Source: Apostichopus japonicus (lineage: Eukaryota; Echinodermata; Holothuroidea; Aspidochirotida; Stichopodidae). From it: a DNA stretch of 64,000 nt. This document shows positions 37,232 to 48,881 of the stretch, in pieces. Each line of letters starts with the position of its first letter. The stretch's first letter is position 1. Below the pieces are notes generated by a model. That model had not been told where the DNA came from and ran no database searches. It saw nothing but the letters and a program-made list of their open reading frames with translations. The stretch lies in the NCBI RefSeq assembly GCF_037975245.1, contig NC_092572.1:31097989-31161988 (forward strand). Direction: 5' to 3'. The position numbers were made by a program, and so were the translations under genes.

Positions 37232-40200
37232 TTCTATAGTAGTAGTAGTAGTAAGTTGAGTCTCGTCTATCCGACATGCTCAGTGATTAACCTCGTACTA
37301 TCGCGTACTATAGTAGTAGTAGTAAGTTGAGTCTCGTCTATCCGACATTGCTCAGTGATTAACCTCGTACTATCGCGTACTATAGTAGTAGTAGTAAGTT
37401 GAGTCTCGTCTATCCGACATGCTCCGTGATTAACCTCGTACTAACGCGTACTATAGTAGTAGTAGTAGTAGTAGTAAGTTGAGTCTCGTCTATCCGACAT
37501 GCTCAGTGATTAACCTCGTACTATCGCGTACTATAGTAGTAGTAGTAAGTTGAGTCTCGTCTATCCGACATGCTCAGTGATTAACCTCGTACTAACGCGT
37601 ACTATAGTAGTAGTAGTAGTAAGTTGAGTCTCGTCTATCCGACATGCTCAGTGATTAACCTCGTACTATCGCGTACTATAGTAGTAGTAGTAAGTTGAGT
37701 CTCGTCTATCCGACATGCTCAGTGATTAACCTCGTACTATCGCGTACTATAGTAGTAGTAGTAAGTTGAGTCTCGTCTATCCGACATTGCTCAGTGATTA
37801 ACCTCGTACTATCGCGTACTATAGTAGTAGTAGTAAGTTGAGTCTCGTCTATCCGACATGCTCCGTGATTAACCTCGTACTAACGCGTACTATAGTAGTA
37901 GTAGTAGTAGTAGTAAGTTGAGTCTCGTCTATCCGACATGCTCAGTGATTAACCTCGTACTATCGCGTACTATAGTAGTAGTAGTAAGTTGAGTCTCGTC
38001 TATCCGACATGCTCAGTGATTAACCTCGTACTAACGCGTACTATAGTAGTAGTAGTAGTAGTAAGTTGAGTCTCGTCTATCCGACATGCTCAGTGATTAA
38101 CCTCGTACTATCGCGTACTATAGTAGTAGTAGTAAGTTGAGTCTCGTCTATCCGACATGCTCAGTGATTAACCTCGTACTATCGCGTACTATAGTAGTAG
38201 TAGTAGTAAGTTGAGTCTCGTCTATCCGACATGCTCAGTGATTAACCTCGTACTAACGCGTACTATAGTAGTAGTAGTAGTAGTAAGTTGAGTCTCGTCT
38301 ATCCGACATTGCTCAGTGATTAACCTCGTACTATCGCGTACTATAGTAGTAGTAGTAGTAAGTTGAGTCTCGTCTATCCGACATTGCTCAGTGATTAACC
38401 TCGTACTATCGCGTACTATAGTAGTAGTAGTAAGTTGAGTCTCGTCTATCCGACATGCTCAGTGATTAACCTCGTACTAACGCGTACTATAGTAGTAGTA
38501 GTAGTAAGTTGAGTCTCGTCTATCCGACATGCTCAGTGATTAACCTCGTACTATCGCGTACTATAGTAGTAGTAGTAGTAAGTTGAGTCTCGTCTATCCG
38601 ACATTGCTCAGTGATTAACCTCGTACTATCGCGTACTATAGTAGTAGTAGTAGTAAGTTGAGTCTCGTCTATCCGACATTGCTCAGTGATTAACCTCGTA
38701 CTATCGCGTACTATAGTAGTAGTAGTAAGTTGAGTCTCGTCTATCCGACATGCTCAGTGATTAACCTCGTACTATCGCGTACTATAGTAGTAGTAGTAAG
38801 TTGAGTCTCGTCTATCCGACATTGCTCAGTGATTAACCTCGTACTATCGCGTACTATAGTAGTAGTAGTAAGTTGAGTCTCGTCTATCCGACATGCTCAG
38901 TGATTAACCTCGTACTAACGCGTACTATAGTAGTAGTAGTAGTAGTAGTAGTAAGTTGAGTCTCGTCTATCCGACATGCTCAGTGATTAACCTCGTACTA
39001 TCGCGTACTATAGTAGTAGTAGTAAGTTGAGTCTCGTCTATCCGACATGCTCAGTGATTAATCTCGTACTAACGCGTACTATAGTAGTAGTAGTAGTAAG
39101 TTGAGTCTCGTCTATCCGACATGCTCAGTGATTAACCTCGTACTAACGCGTACTATAGTAGTAGTAGTAGTAGTAGTAAGTTGAGTCTCGTCTATCCGAC
39201 ATGCTCAGTGATTAACCTCGTACTATCGCGTACTATAGTAGTAGTAGTAAGTTGAGTCTCGTCTATCCGACATGCTCAGTGATTAACCTCGTACTATCGC
39301 GTACTATAGTAGTAGTAGTAGTAAGTTGAGTCTCGTCTATCCGACATGCTCAGTGATTAACCTCGTACTATCGCGTACTATAGTAGTAGTAGTAAGTTGA
39401 GTCTCGTCTATCCGACATTGCTCAGTGATTAACCTCGTACTATCGCGTACTATAGTAGTAGTAGTAAGTTGAGTCTCGTCTATCCGACATGCTCAGTGAT
39501 TAACCTCGTACTAACGCGTACTATAGTAGTAGTAGTAGTAAGTTGAGTCTCGTCTATCCGACATGCTCAGTGATTAACCTCGTACTAACGCGTACTATAG
39601 TAGTAGTAGTAGTAGTAAGTTGAGTCTCGTCTATCCGACATGCTCAGTGATTAACCTCGTACTATCGCGTACTATAGTAGTAGTAGTAAGTTGAGTCTCG
39701 TCTATCCGACATTGCTCAGTGATTAACCTCGTACTATCGCGTACTATAGTAGTAGTAGTAAGTTGAGTCTCGTCTATCCGACATGCTCAGTGATTAACCT
39801 CGTACTAACGCGTACTATAGTAGTAGTAGTAAGTTGAGTCTCGTCTATCCGACATTGCTCAGTGATTAACCTCGTACTATCGCGTACTATAGTAGTAGTA
39901 GTAAGTTGAGTCTCGTCTATCCGACATTGCTCAGTGATTAACCTCGTACTATCGCGTACTATAGTAGTAGTAGTAAGTTGAGTCTCGTCTATCCGACATG
40001 CTCAGTGATTAACCTCGTACTATCGCGTACTATAGTAGTAGTAGTAAGTTGAGTCTCGTCTATCCGACATTGCTCAGTGATTAACCTCGTACTAACGCGT
40101 ACTATAGTAGTAGTAGTAGTAAGTTGAGTCTCGTCTATCCGACATGCTCAGTGATTAACCTCGTACTATCGCGTACTATAGTAGTAGTAGTAAGTTGAGT

Positions 40201-41884
40201 CTCGTCTATCCGACATTGCTCAGTGATTAACCTCGTACTATCGCGTACTATAGTAGTAGTAGTAAGTTGAGTCTCGTCTATCCGACATGCTCAGTGATTA
40301 ACCTCGTACTAACGCGTACTATAGTAGTAGTAGTAGTAGTAGTAAGTTGAGTCTCGTCTATCCGACATGCTCAGTGATTAACCTCGTACTATCGCGTACT
40401 ATAGTAGTAGTAGTAAGTTGAGTCTCGTCTATCCGACATGCTCAGTGATTAACCTCGTACTAACGCGTACTATAGTAGTAGTAGTAGTAAGTTGAGTCTC
40501 GTCTATCCGACATGCTCAGTGATTAACCTCGTACTATCGCGTACTATAGTAGTAGTAGTAAGTTGAGTCTCGTCTATCCGACATGCTCAGTGATTAACCT
40601 CGTACTAACGCGTACTATAGTAGTAGTAGTAGTAGTAAGTTGAGTCTCGTCTATCCGACATGCTCAGTGATTAACCTCGTACTAACGCGTACTATAGTAG
40701 TAGTAGTAGTAGTAGTAAGTTGAGTCTCGTCTATCCGACATGCTCAGTGATTAACCTCGTACTATCGCGTACTATAGTAGTAGTAGTAAGTTGAGTCTCG
40801 TCTATCCGACATGCTCAGTGATTAACCTCGTACTAACGCGTACTATAGTAGTAGTAGTAGTAGTAGTAAGTTGAGTCTCGTCTATCCGACATGCTCAGTG
40901 ATTAACCTCGTACTAACGCGTACTATAGTAGTAGTAGTAGTAGTAGTAAGTTGAGTCTCGTCTATCCGACATGCTCAGTGATTAACCTCGTACTATCGCG
41001 TACTATAGTAGTAGTAGTAAGTTGAGTCTCGTCTATCCGACATGCTCAGTGATTAACCTCGTACTAACGCGTACTATAGTAGTAGTAGTAGTAAGTTGAG
41101 TCTCGTCTATCCGACATGCTCAGTGATTAACCTCGTACTATCGCGTACTATAGTAGTAGTAGTAAGTTGAGTCTCGTCTATCCGACATTGCTCAGTGATT
41201 AACCTCGTACTATCGCGTACTATAGTAGTAGTAGTAAGTTGAGTCTCGTCTATCCGACATGCTCAGTGATTAACCTCGTACTAACGCGTACTATAGTAGT
41301 AGTAGTAGTAGTAGTAAGTTGAGTCTCGTCTATCCGACATGCTCAGTGATTAACCTCGTACTATCGCGTACTATAGTAGTAGTAGTAAGTTGAGTCTCGT
41401 CTATCAGACATGCTCAGTGATTAACCTCGTACTATCGCGTACTATAGTAGTAGTAGTAAGTTGAGTCTCGTCTATCCGACATGCTCAGTGATTAACCTCG
41501 TACTATCGCGTACTATAGTAGTAGTAGTAAGTTGAGTCTCGTCTATCCGACATGCTCAGTGATTAACCTCGTACTATCGCGTACTATAGTAGTAGTAGTA
41601 GTAAGTTGAGTCTCGTCTATCCGACATGCTCAGTGATTAACCTCGTACTAACGCGTACTATAGTAGTAGTAGTAGTAGTAAGTTGAGTCTCGTCTATCCG
41701 ACATTGCTCAGTGATTAACCTCGTACTATCGCGTACTATAGTAGTAGTAGTATTAAGTTGAGTCTCGTCTATCCGACATGCTCAGTGATTAACCTCGTAC
41801 TATCGCGTACTATAGTAGTAGTAGTAAGTTGAGTCTCGTCTATCCGACATGCTCAGTGATTAACCTCGTACTATCGCGTACTAT
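37232..41884. repeat. 71-bp satellite with variable (TAG)n, about 63 copies
   Basis: About 4.65 kb of almost identical head-to-tail units: TATAGTAGTAGTAGTAAGTT, GAGTCTCGTCTATCCGACAT, GCTCAGTGATTAACCTCGTA, CTATCGCGTAC. The basic unit is 71 bp with four TAG triplets. Variation is confined to the TAG number (about 4 to 8), GACATGCTC versus GACATTGCTC, CTATCGCG versus CTAACGCG, and rare single changes (GCTCCGTG at 37421 and 37860, CTATCAGAC near 41404). Units carrying CTAACGCG are nearly always followed by a longer TAG run (5-8) than CTATCGCG units (mostly 4). One exception is near 39808. The array's last unit runs into CTATCGACTAGCG. Confidence 0.97.
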
Positions 41885-42283
41885 CGACTAGCGAAATCTA
41901 TCGTGATAGTATTGCGTCACTATGTGAAGCGTATTCTATAGTTTGTGTTAACATATTGTTTACTTATTGTTATTATGACGTCACACATGGCTCGCGTTTT
42001 GGTGGTTTGCTCTGTGGTGTGGGGAGCTATGAATCACGCGTTATTAGAAGCGTATACAGATGTTTTGTTTTAAATGATTCGGTTTGTGGGGTAGAAGACA
42101 CCCAAACTGGTACAAATTGGTTGAGTGCCCATTTGCATGTGCTCACCTGCATATCAGCTTGGTACTCAACCAATCAAGAGTTGTGTGAGGGGTTAGCTAT
42201 AAGTTTGGACCAATCAGGTTCAAGGGCAGAGCGTGTGCCCTGTGCATCGCGTCTAATTTGTTATTGTAGAATCGGGGTTTTAA
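41885..42283. other. Spacer between satellite and transposon nest
   Basis: About 400 bases with no supported gene. It is split from sequence starting at 45138 by the hAT-like insertion. A 116-codon open frame (41956-42306) runs across it into the transposon and has no domain features. Confidence 0.6.
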
Positions 42284-43149
42284 GTGTCTCCCAGTGGCGT
42301 AGCTAGGATTTTTTTAGTGGGGGGGCATGGGGGCTGTTCTTTCTTGTGGGGGGCCGGAGGTTACTATCTGAGCGGAGCGCCACCTTGGTTGGCGCGGAGC
42401 GTACAGAGAAAATTTGAGATTTCAGCACCCCCCAGATCGCAGGAGATGGCACCTGTGAGGCAAAATAGCATCCCAAAAGATGTGCAACTTTGGTGACAGA
42501 AATGCAAAAAAAAAATTTTCTCTTTCATGCTGACTGGTCTTGCCAACTCAGCCAGACTTTTAACTTGAGTGAAGTTGACATCAAAGGCGTACGGGACCAT
42601 TTCAGATTGGGGGGGGGGCAGAACTTTTTGTGCCCGAAAGTTCCCGTGACACTATCTAAGCGGAGCGCCACCATCGGTTGGCGCGTAGCGAACAAGAAAA
42701 TTGTTGGCACACAATGCCTCTCAGATTGCCGGAAACGGCACTTCTGAGGCCTTGCAAGTTGCATCTAAACATTCTTAGTTTTATAATCTCACGTTTTAGA
42801 AATTTACAGTTCCCCAAAAATTTGGTAAATTAGAAGAAGAAAAAATTGTAACATCACTTTGAAGGGGAAAAATGGGACAGTATATTTTTCAAGCTGCTAT
42901 ATTTAGTTACCTTATTTATTATTTTAACACAGTACTCAGCTACCTCCAGAAAAACATTGTTCAACGACACGTAGGCGGGATAATGTCGCTGTGTCGGGTG
43001 AGACTGCAATTTGTCTCACAAAAAAGTATAAAATATAACAAAGAATATGATAAACCTGTACTTCTAGGCTTGTAGACACCCCCCCCCCCCCCACCATCCA
43101 TGAAAAAGAAAATGTTCCTTTTATACACTCATGTCGGGGATATCCAGGT

Positions 43150-43807
43150 CAAGGGCGGCAGGAGCACTTTTAATCTGGGGGGGGCACCGACATCAAAGGG
43201 CACTTTGCAGAAATTCGATTGGAATGATGCAGCGTTATATTCAGTACCCTTTATAACTCTTATTGTATTATCTTATTTGTGTATACACATCACTCCATCA
43301 ACGCTCCCCCCCCCCCCCCCCTCAAAGAAAATATGCATACTAGCACTGCAATATCCAATGCGCAAATTGGGAAACAAGGAACAAGTTTTCTTTTGAGACA
43401 AAATGAGGTGAAATCATACTAGTTGCTAATGTAGGAATCTTCCGAATTAGAGTTTTTTTCTTGTTAATATCTTAACAAATTTTTTCCATTCGAAAATGCT
43501 TTGTGTTTGACTCACAGAAATTCGTTAAAAGTCACGGGCTTAGCCAGGATTTGCAAAGTTGTATGCACGGCTATCTGAGCGGAGCGCCACCATCGGTTGG
43601 CGCGGAGCGTACTTTTAGAAAATTTTTAGTTTTACAAACCCCTCAGATGGCCGGAAACGGCCCTTCCCGAGTGTTCATTCTGGTTCCCTGGCCTCTTGCT
43701 AACTTGAGGCACCTCAATTTTTATGTAGAAAAAAGGCACATTTCTAACCTGAGGAAAAGTGGGGGAGGGGCACGTGCCCCCTGTGCCCCCCGGTTCCGCC
43801 GCCCTTG
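43150..43807 (+). mobile_element. Inner hAT-like element nested in left copy
   Basis: Ends are CAAGGGCGGCAGGAGC and GGTTCCGCCGCCCTTG, flanked by ATCCAGGT (43142-43149) and GTCCAGGT (43808-43815), a 7 of 8 match to a target-site duplication. It carries one of the palindromic modules (43571-43612). The same nested insertion is present in the second copy, so it was already there when the composite was copied. Confidence 0.75.
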
Positions 43808-43984
43808 GTCCAGGTATACAATTGACTAGTTAGAAGAAAAAAAATGATCGTGCAAAAAGCGTGGTAGCCCAGATGAAATGCGCTTACGGTGGTGTTACAC
43901 GGAAATATTCGGGCATCATGATGCTAAATAAAGAAAATCATGGAATTGTCGGGCAAAAATTTGAAAAAGATTCGGGCAAGCGAC

Positions 43985-43987
<3 letters not shown>

Positions 43988-44070
<83 letters not shown>
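43988..44070. repeat. (TA)n microsatellite, left part
   Basis: About 83 bases of pure TA. The matching right part is at 44394-44429. The two were probably one tract before the SINE-like insertion between them. The isoleucine/tyrosine frames across it are artefacts. Confidence 0.95.
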
Positions 44071-44073
<3 letters not shown>

Positions 44074-44391
44074 CTGTTCAAAGTATCTCTTTCGAGATCC
44101 GGCTTTAGGAATCACAAATGATTTTCGAGTTGGATAGCATCATGTTTGATCTCTAGAGTAGGGCAAAATATGTCACCAAAAACAGAACTAGTATTGTTCG
44201 ATATAGGTGACAAACGCCTACAGTGGAATTACGATCTTCCTTACCGGTTTCGAACCTCTGGACATACAATCAGCGTCCATAGCCTAGTGGTTAGGGTGTC
44301 CGCGTACAGAGCGGGAGGCCCGTGGTTCGAATCCCGGTGGAGGCTGAAAGTTTTTTCACTGTTCTTGATTTTCCAACTCATTACGATTTTC

Positions 44392-44393
<2 letters not shown>
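44071..44393 (+). mobile_element. tRNA-derived SINE-like insertion
   Basis: About 320 bp present only in the left hAT-like copy, inside its TA tract; it accounts for most of the 393-bp length difference between the two copies. It contains a tRNA-like region at 44273-44344. This has an A-box-like TAGCCTAGTGGTTAGG, an anticodon-type hairpin TCCGC/GTACAGA/GCGGG, and the B-box GGTTCGAATCC. The acceptor ends (GCGTCCA and TGGAGGC) pair at 6 of 7 positions, but the T-stem has mismatches and the apparent anticodon ACA is unusual, so I call it SINE-derived and not a tRNA gene. Confidence 0.6.

Positions 44394-44429
<36 letters not shown>
44394..44429. repeat. (TA)n microsatellite, right part
   Basis: About 36 bases of TA following the SINE-like insertion. 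Confidence 0.95.
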
Positions 44430-44432
<3 letters not shown>

Positions 44433-45137
44433 AATTTTTCAGGACTTTTGCCCGAATTTCTTGTCCTCTGGAAATTTAGCCTGGGGCAGTCTGCCCCCCT
44501 GCACCCCCGCCTCGTACGCCTATGGTTGGCATCATTTGTTGTTTCAAGGTGTCAAGGCCTTTCTCCCAACTCAAACCCCTGTGGGCTACCGGTAGGTTTG
44601 CAGGAAATGCCCACATGTGGACTTAAATAGCATTAGAGGAAGGGGATGGAAGACTAACACGCATCGATGTTTCGGTAATGGTCCACATTGGTGGCTCGGT
44701 GCTAATTAGGCCATTTATTGGGTTTCTTGAGGCAGCTGTCATCAGAATCTGGGTTTTTGTGCCAATCGATGACCGATAACATGTATTGGTAGATATCGAT
44801 ATCGCGCAGCACATGCACAAGGTTCGTGGTGTATGGTCGCAACCGTCGCATCGACCATTGTCATGCCATGCTGTATGACCATTCTCATGATTACTACAGA
44901 TATTGTATTATTCTTATTCTGCCAGATGCAGACGAGAAAATTGTGTAACTCTATTTCCCAAATTATTGAACAAAAAATATTAGTGAATCCCACTGATGAG
45001 TTGTTTTTTTTTTTTTTTACAATTTTTTTTTTTACAATTTTTTACCCCATTCCCAGGGTGGGCCAGTGGGGGGGCAGCCGATTTCATGGGGGCCCCGGCC
45101 CCCCCAGGCCCCCCGTAGCTACGCCACTGGTGTCTCC

Positions 45138-47070
45138 TAAAGACGTATCGGGGAGTTTTTCTCCCAAAGCCTACAGACGTATAACAGAGGGCTCCGTAGT
45201 ATATCTTTATATGATCAGCATTTATGCATGTGCATTTTAATTATCCCGAGTTATCAGTAAACGAACTCACACGATGTGCTGTTTGTGTATTGTTACGAAG
45301 TGTGCGTCATGTAAAGTTGCAGTGCCACTGCGCGTGTGCGTGTTTGTGCGATTGTGCGTGCTTGAGTGAGTATGTGTGAGTAACAAACCAAAGTTATAGT
45401 TATATTCAGAGTTAATAAAAAGGAACTTATTATCAAATATCCGATTTGGAGATTAACGTTATTCAACGTTATTAGTGTAAGGCCCGGCTTACCGTTACCT
45501 GGAACTATCAAAATAACCCTTACAACTACAAAAGACTTTTATCAGGATATTGTTTTACTACAAGCTTGGAAAGAAGTCAATATTTTATCATTTCTTAAGC
45601 CTTTTGAAATGACGAGATGAAAGTATTTTGGTTTTTCAACATTAATCAGAAAATTTCCAAATTATACACTTGGAAATAAGTCGGGGGTAGGGGTGGGCAA
45701 TTTTACATTCAGCTTAGAAGAAGGCCACTTCTACGGGTGCACACCCCTCCCCCCTCACTACTTTACAAAAACAGTACTCATAGGCAAAACTGCATGGTGT
45801 ATGGAGCCAATTTTAGACCTAATTGGTAGTGTAATTATGCCTTGGAGTGCACCATGTAACATCAATTTTCAAAACAATTTCAGGGGACGGGGCTACTGTG
45901 ATTTACCTTCAACAAGCCAATGACCACACCTCCTCCGCTTTTAAATTCTTCTTTCCACTATTGCCTTTCCATAATAGTGTAGGCCCAACCTAAGTCAGTT
46001 GGGATCCCCCCCCCCCTCACCTGAAATCATCTGCTATTAAAATGTGGTACATGACTACATGAAGGTAACATGCTATAATGTGTACCTCTTTGTCAGAGAT
46101 TATTGTGTATAAGAATAATAACTGGTTGGGCAACATGTCCACCTAACGGCTATGTATACAGCATAACTGGACGGGCAAGACTGTATTTTCTGATTTTCCA
46201 TGCAATTATACAATAGTGGTTTTAACATCGGTCAGTTCAGTTTTCAAACTTCACACTAGTATTCTTTAGAACAACAACTCCACAGCAAAACCATCACAAC
46301 TTTCGAATCCACCTATAGTCTGACCATAAAGGGTCATTCCCCTTCCTAAATTTGTCGGGAGAATTTTGGAATGTGAACCCACGTTATTGGGTACTAAACC
46401 ATACAGGAGAGTCGATCCGTTTTCAGGATTGGAGAAGCAAACTTACCGATACAGCCCCTCCATGAATACACATATACTTGATCAGAAATATACACAAATT
46501 TTAGCCACAAGATGAACCTCCTATATGTTCTACACCCTTTCCCATATATGTAGACATGTGACAAATCATTTGATTGGCGTAGCAAGGGATCAAAAATTGA
46601 ATGGGTTGGGGAGGGAGTCGGTAGGCATCCCAATTAAGCAAACAATACACATTTTGTCTTTACTGTGACTCACATGGAAGACTGAAAAATTCAAAATGTT
46701 CATATCAAGATGTTAATTATTTTATCCCGACAGTTTCGAATATTTCTGGGAAATTCAACCCTTTTTCAATATTGAAACCCTTTTCTTGACAATCAAGATT
46801 GTCCTAAAATTGCCACCTGTAATTTAACCGTAATTCTCAACATTAAACTAGTTTTTCTAAATATTAAACCTCTTCGATTTATTTCGACCTCTTTAGTTCC
46901 CTCCATGTAAAGTGTCGATTTCTTTTTGTTTAAAACTGAAACTTTTAAAATGTGGACTTATCATCTAAAAATATTGGCGTTTTATCTCAAACTTGTACGT
47001 TTCTCTCGAAATTGCCATTGCATTTCTCGAAATCAAGATTTCTTTCTAATTTAAGTTTCAACTATTTATC
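45138..47070. other. Unique spacer between the two transposon clusters
   Basis: About 1.9 kb without supported genes. It contains a C-run near 46007 and an open frame at 45693-45923 with no domain features. Confidence 0.6.
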
Positions 47071-48000
47071 CCAAATAGCATGGGCGGCGATCCGTACTTC
47101 CGAGTGGGGGGGGGGGGGGATATGACCTTGTTGACTATCTAAGCGTAGCGCCACTATGGGTTGGCGCGAAGCGTACAAGAAAATTTTGGGATTTACAAAC
47201 CCTCTAGATGGCCGGAAACGGCACTTCCCGATGTTTCCAAGCGGCATATACCCAACTTTAAAATAGGGATATCATGTCCGAAATATCTCATAATCAGTGG
47301 CGTAGCTACGGGGGGGGGGCCTGGGGGGGGGGGCCGGGGCCCCCCATGAAATCGGCTGGCCCCCCCACTGGCCCCCCACTGGGAATGGGGTAAAAAAAAA
47401 TTGTTAAAAAAAAAAAAACTCATTAGTGGGATTCACTAATATTTTTTGTTCAATAATTTGTTCAATAGAGTTACACAATTTTCTCGTCTGCATCTGGCAG
47501 AATAAGAATAATACAATATCTGTAGTAATCATGAGAATCGTCACACAGCATGGCATGGCAATGGTCGATGCGACGATTGCGACCATACACCACGAACCTT
47601 GTGCATGTGCTGCGCGATATCGATATCTACCAATACATGTTATCGGTCATCGATTGGCACAAAAACCCAGATTCTGATGACAGCTGCCTCAAGAAACCCA
47701 ATAAATGGCCTAATTAGCACCGAGCCACCAATGTGGACCATTACCAAAACATCGATGCGTGTTAGTCTTCCATCCCCTTCCTCTAATGCTATTTAAGTCC
47801 ACATGTGGGCATTTCCTGCAAACCTACCGGTAGCCCACAGGGGTTTGAGTTGGGAGAAAGGCCTTGACACCTTGAAACAACAAATGATGCCAACCATAGG
47901 CGTACGAGGCGGGGGTGCAGGGGCAGATTGCCCCCTAAATTTCCAGAGGACAAGAAATTCGGGCAAAAGTCCTGAAAAATTCGGGCAGCCTAAGAGGAGA

Positions 48001-48004
48001 AAAA

Positions 48005-48076
<72 letters not shown>
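48001..48076. repeat. Poly(A)/(TA)n tract
   Basis: A run of about 22 A followed by about 50 bases of TA, matching the TA tract of the left copy in reverse orientation. Confidence 0.95.
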
Positions 48077-48078
<2 letters not shown>

Positions 48079-48257
48079 TGCAGTAGCTTGCCCGAATCTT
48101 TTTCAAATTTTTGCCCATACAATTCCATGATTTTCTTTATTTAGCATCATGATGCCCGAATATTTCCGTGTAACACCACCGTAAGCGCAGTTCATCTGGG
48201 CTACCACGCTTTTTGCACGATCAATTTTTTTCTTCTAACTAGTCAATATACCTGGAC

Positions 48258-48881
48258 CAAGGCACGTGCCCCTCCCCCACTTTTCCTCAGGTTAGAAATG
48301 TGCCTTTTTTCTACATAAAAATTGAGGTGCCTCAAGTTAGCAAGAGGCCAGGGAACCAGAATGAACACTCGGGAAGGGCCGTTTCCGGCCATCTGAGAGG
48401 TCTTTAAAACCAAAAATTTTCTAAAAGTACGCTCCGCTCCAACCGATGGTGGCGCTCCGCTCAGATAGCCGTGCATACAACTTTGCAAATCCTGGCTAAG
48501 CCCGTGACTTTTAACGAATTTCTGTGAGTCAAACTCAAAGCATTTTCGAACGGAAAAAATTTGTTAAGATATTAACAAGAAAAAAACTCTAATTCGGAAG
48601 ATTCCTACATTAGCAACTAGCATGATTTCACCTCATTTTGTCTCAAAAGAAAACTTGTTCCTTGTTTCCCAATTTGCGCATTGGATATTGCAGTGCTAGT
48701 ATGCATATTTTCCTTGAGGAGGGGGGGGGGGGGCGTTGATGGAGTGATGTGTATACACAAATAAGATAATACAATAAGAGTTATAAAGGGTATAACGCTG
48801 CATCATTCCAATCGAATTTCTGCAAAGTGCCCTTTGATGTCGGTGCCCCCCCCCAGATTAAAAGTGCTCCCGCCGCCCTTG
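48258..48881 (-). mobile_element. Inner hAT-like element nested in right copy
   Basis: The counterpart of 43150-43807. The end near 48881 keeps CCGCCGCCCTTG followed by ACCTGGAT. The other end (CCAAGG at 48256-48261) has lost about 20-25 bases including most of its inverted repeat, but the flank ACCTGGAC (48250-48257) still marks the insertion. Confidence 0.7.

Larger units (their letters stand above)
42292..45129 (+). mobile_element. hAT-like non-autonomous element, left copy
   Basis: A 2838-bp element with terminal inverted repeats CAGTGGCGTAGCTA at the left and TAGCTACGCCACTG at the right, flanked by a perfect 8-bp target-site duplication GTGTCTCC (42284-42291 and 45130-45137). An 8-bp duplication and CA...TG ends are hallmarks of the hAT superfamily. 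There is no transposase frame, so it is non-autonomous. It contains a nested hAT-like element (43150-43807), a SINE-like insert in a TA tract, and three copies of a palindromic module built on GAGCGCCACCATCGGTTGGC (near 42366, 42657 and 43574). Its partner is 47295-49739 in the opposite orientation. Confidence 0.92.

Noticed and set aside
37232-41884. CRISPR-like regular array
   Set aside because: Units are contiguous and nearly identical with no unique spacers, and the context is eukaryotic. It is a satellite.
41956-42306. 116-codon open frame
   Set aside because: No domain, no splice context, and its end lies inside a hAT-like element. Likely chance.
43861-44115. Open frames on both strands through the TA tract
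   Set aside because: Alternating Ile/Tyr from a dinucleotide repeat.
44273-44344. Functional tRNA gene
   Set aside because: It has a good B-box and anticodon-like loop, but an acceptor mismatch, a poor T-stem and an unusual ACA anticodon, and it sits inside a transposon.
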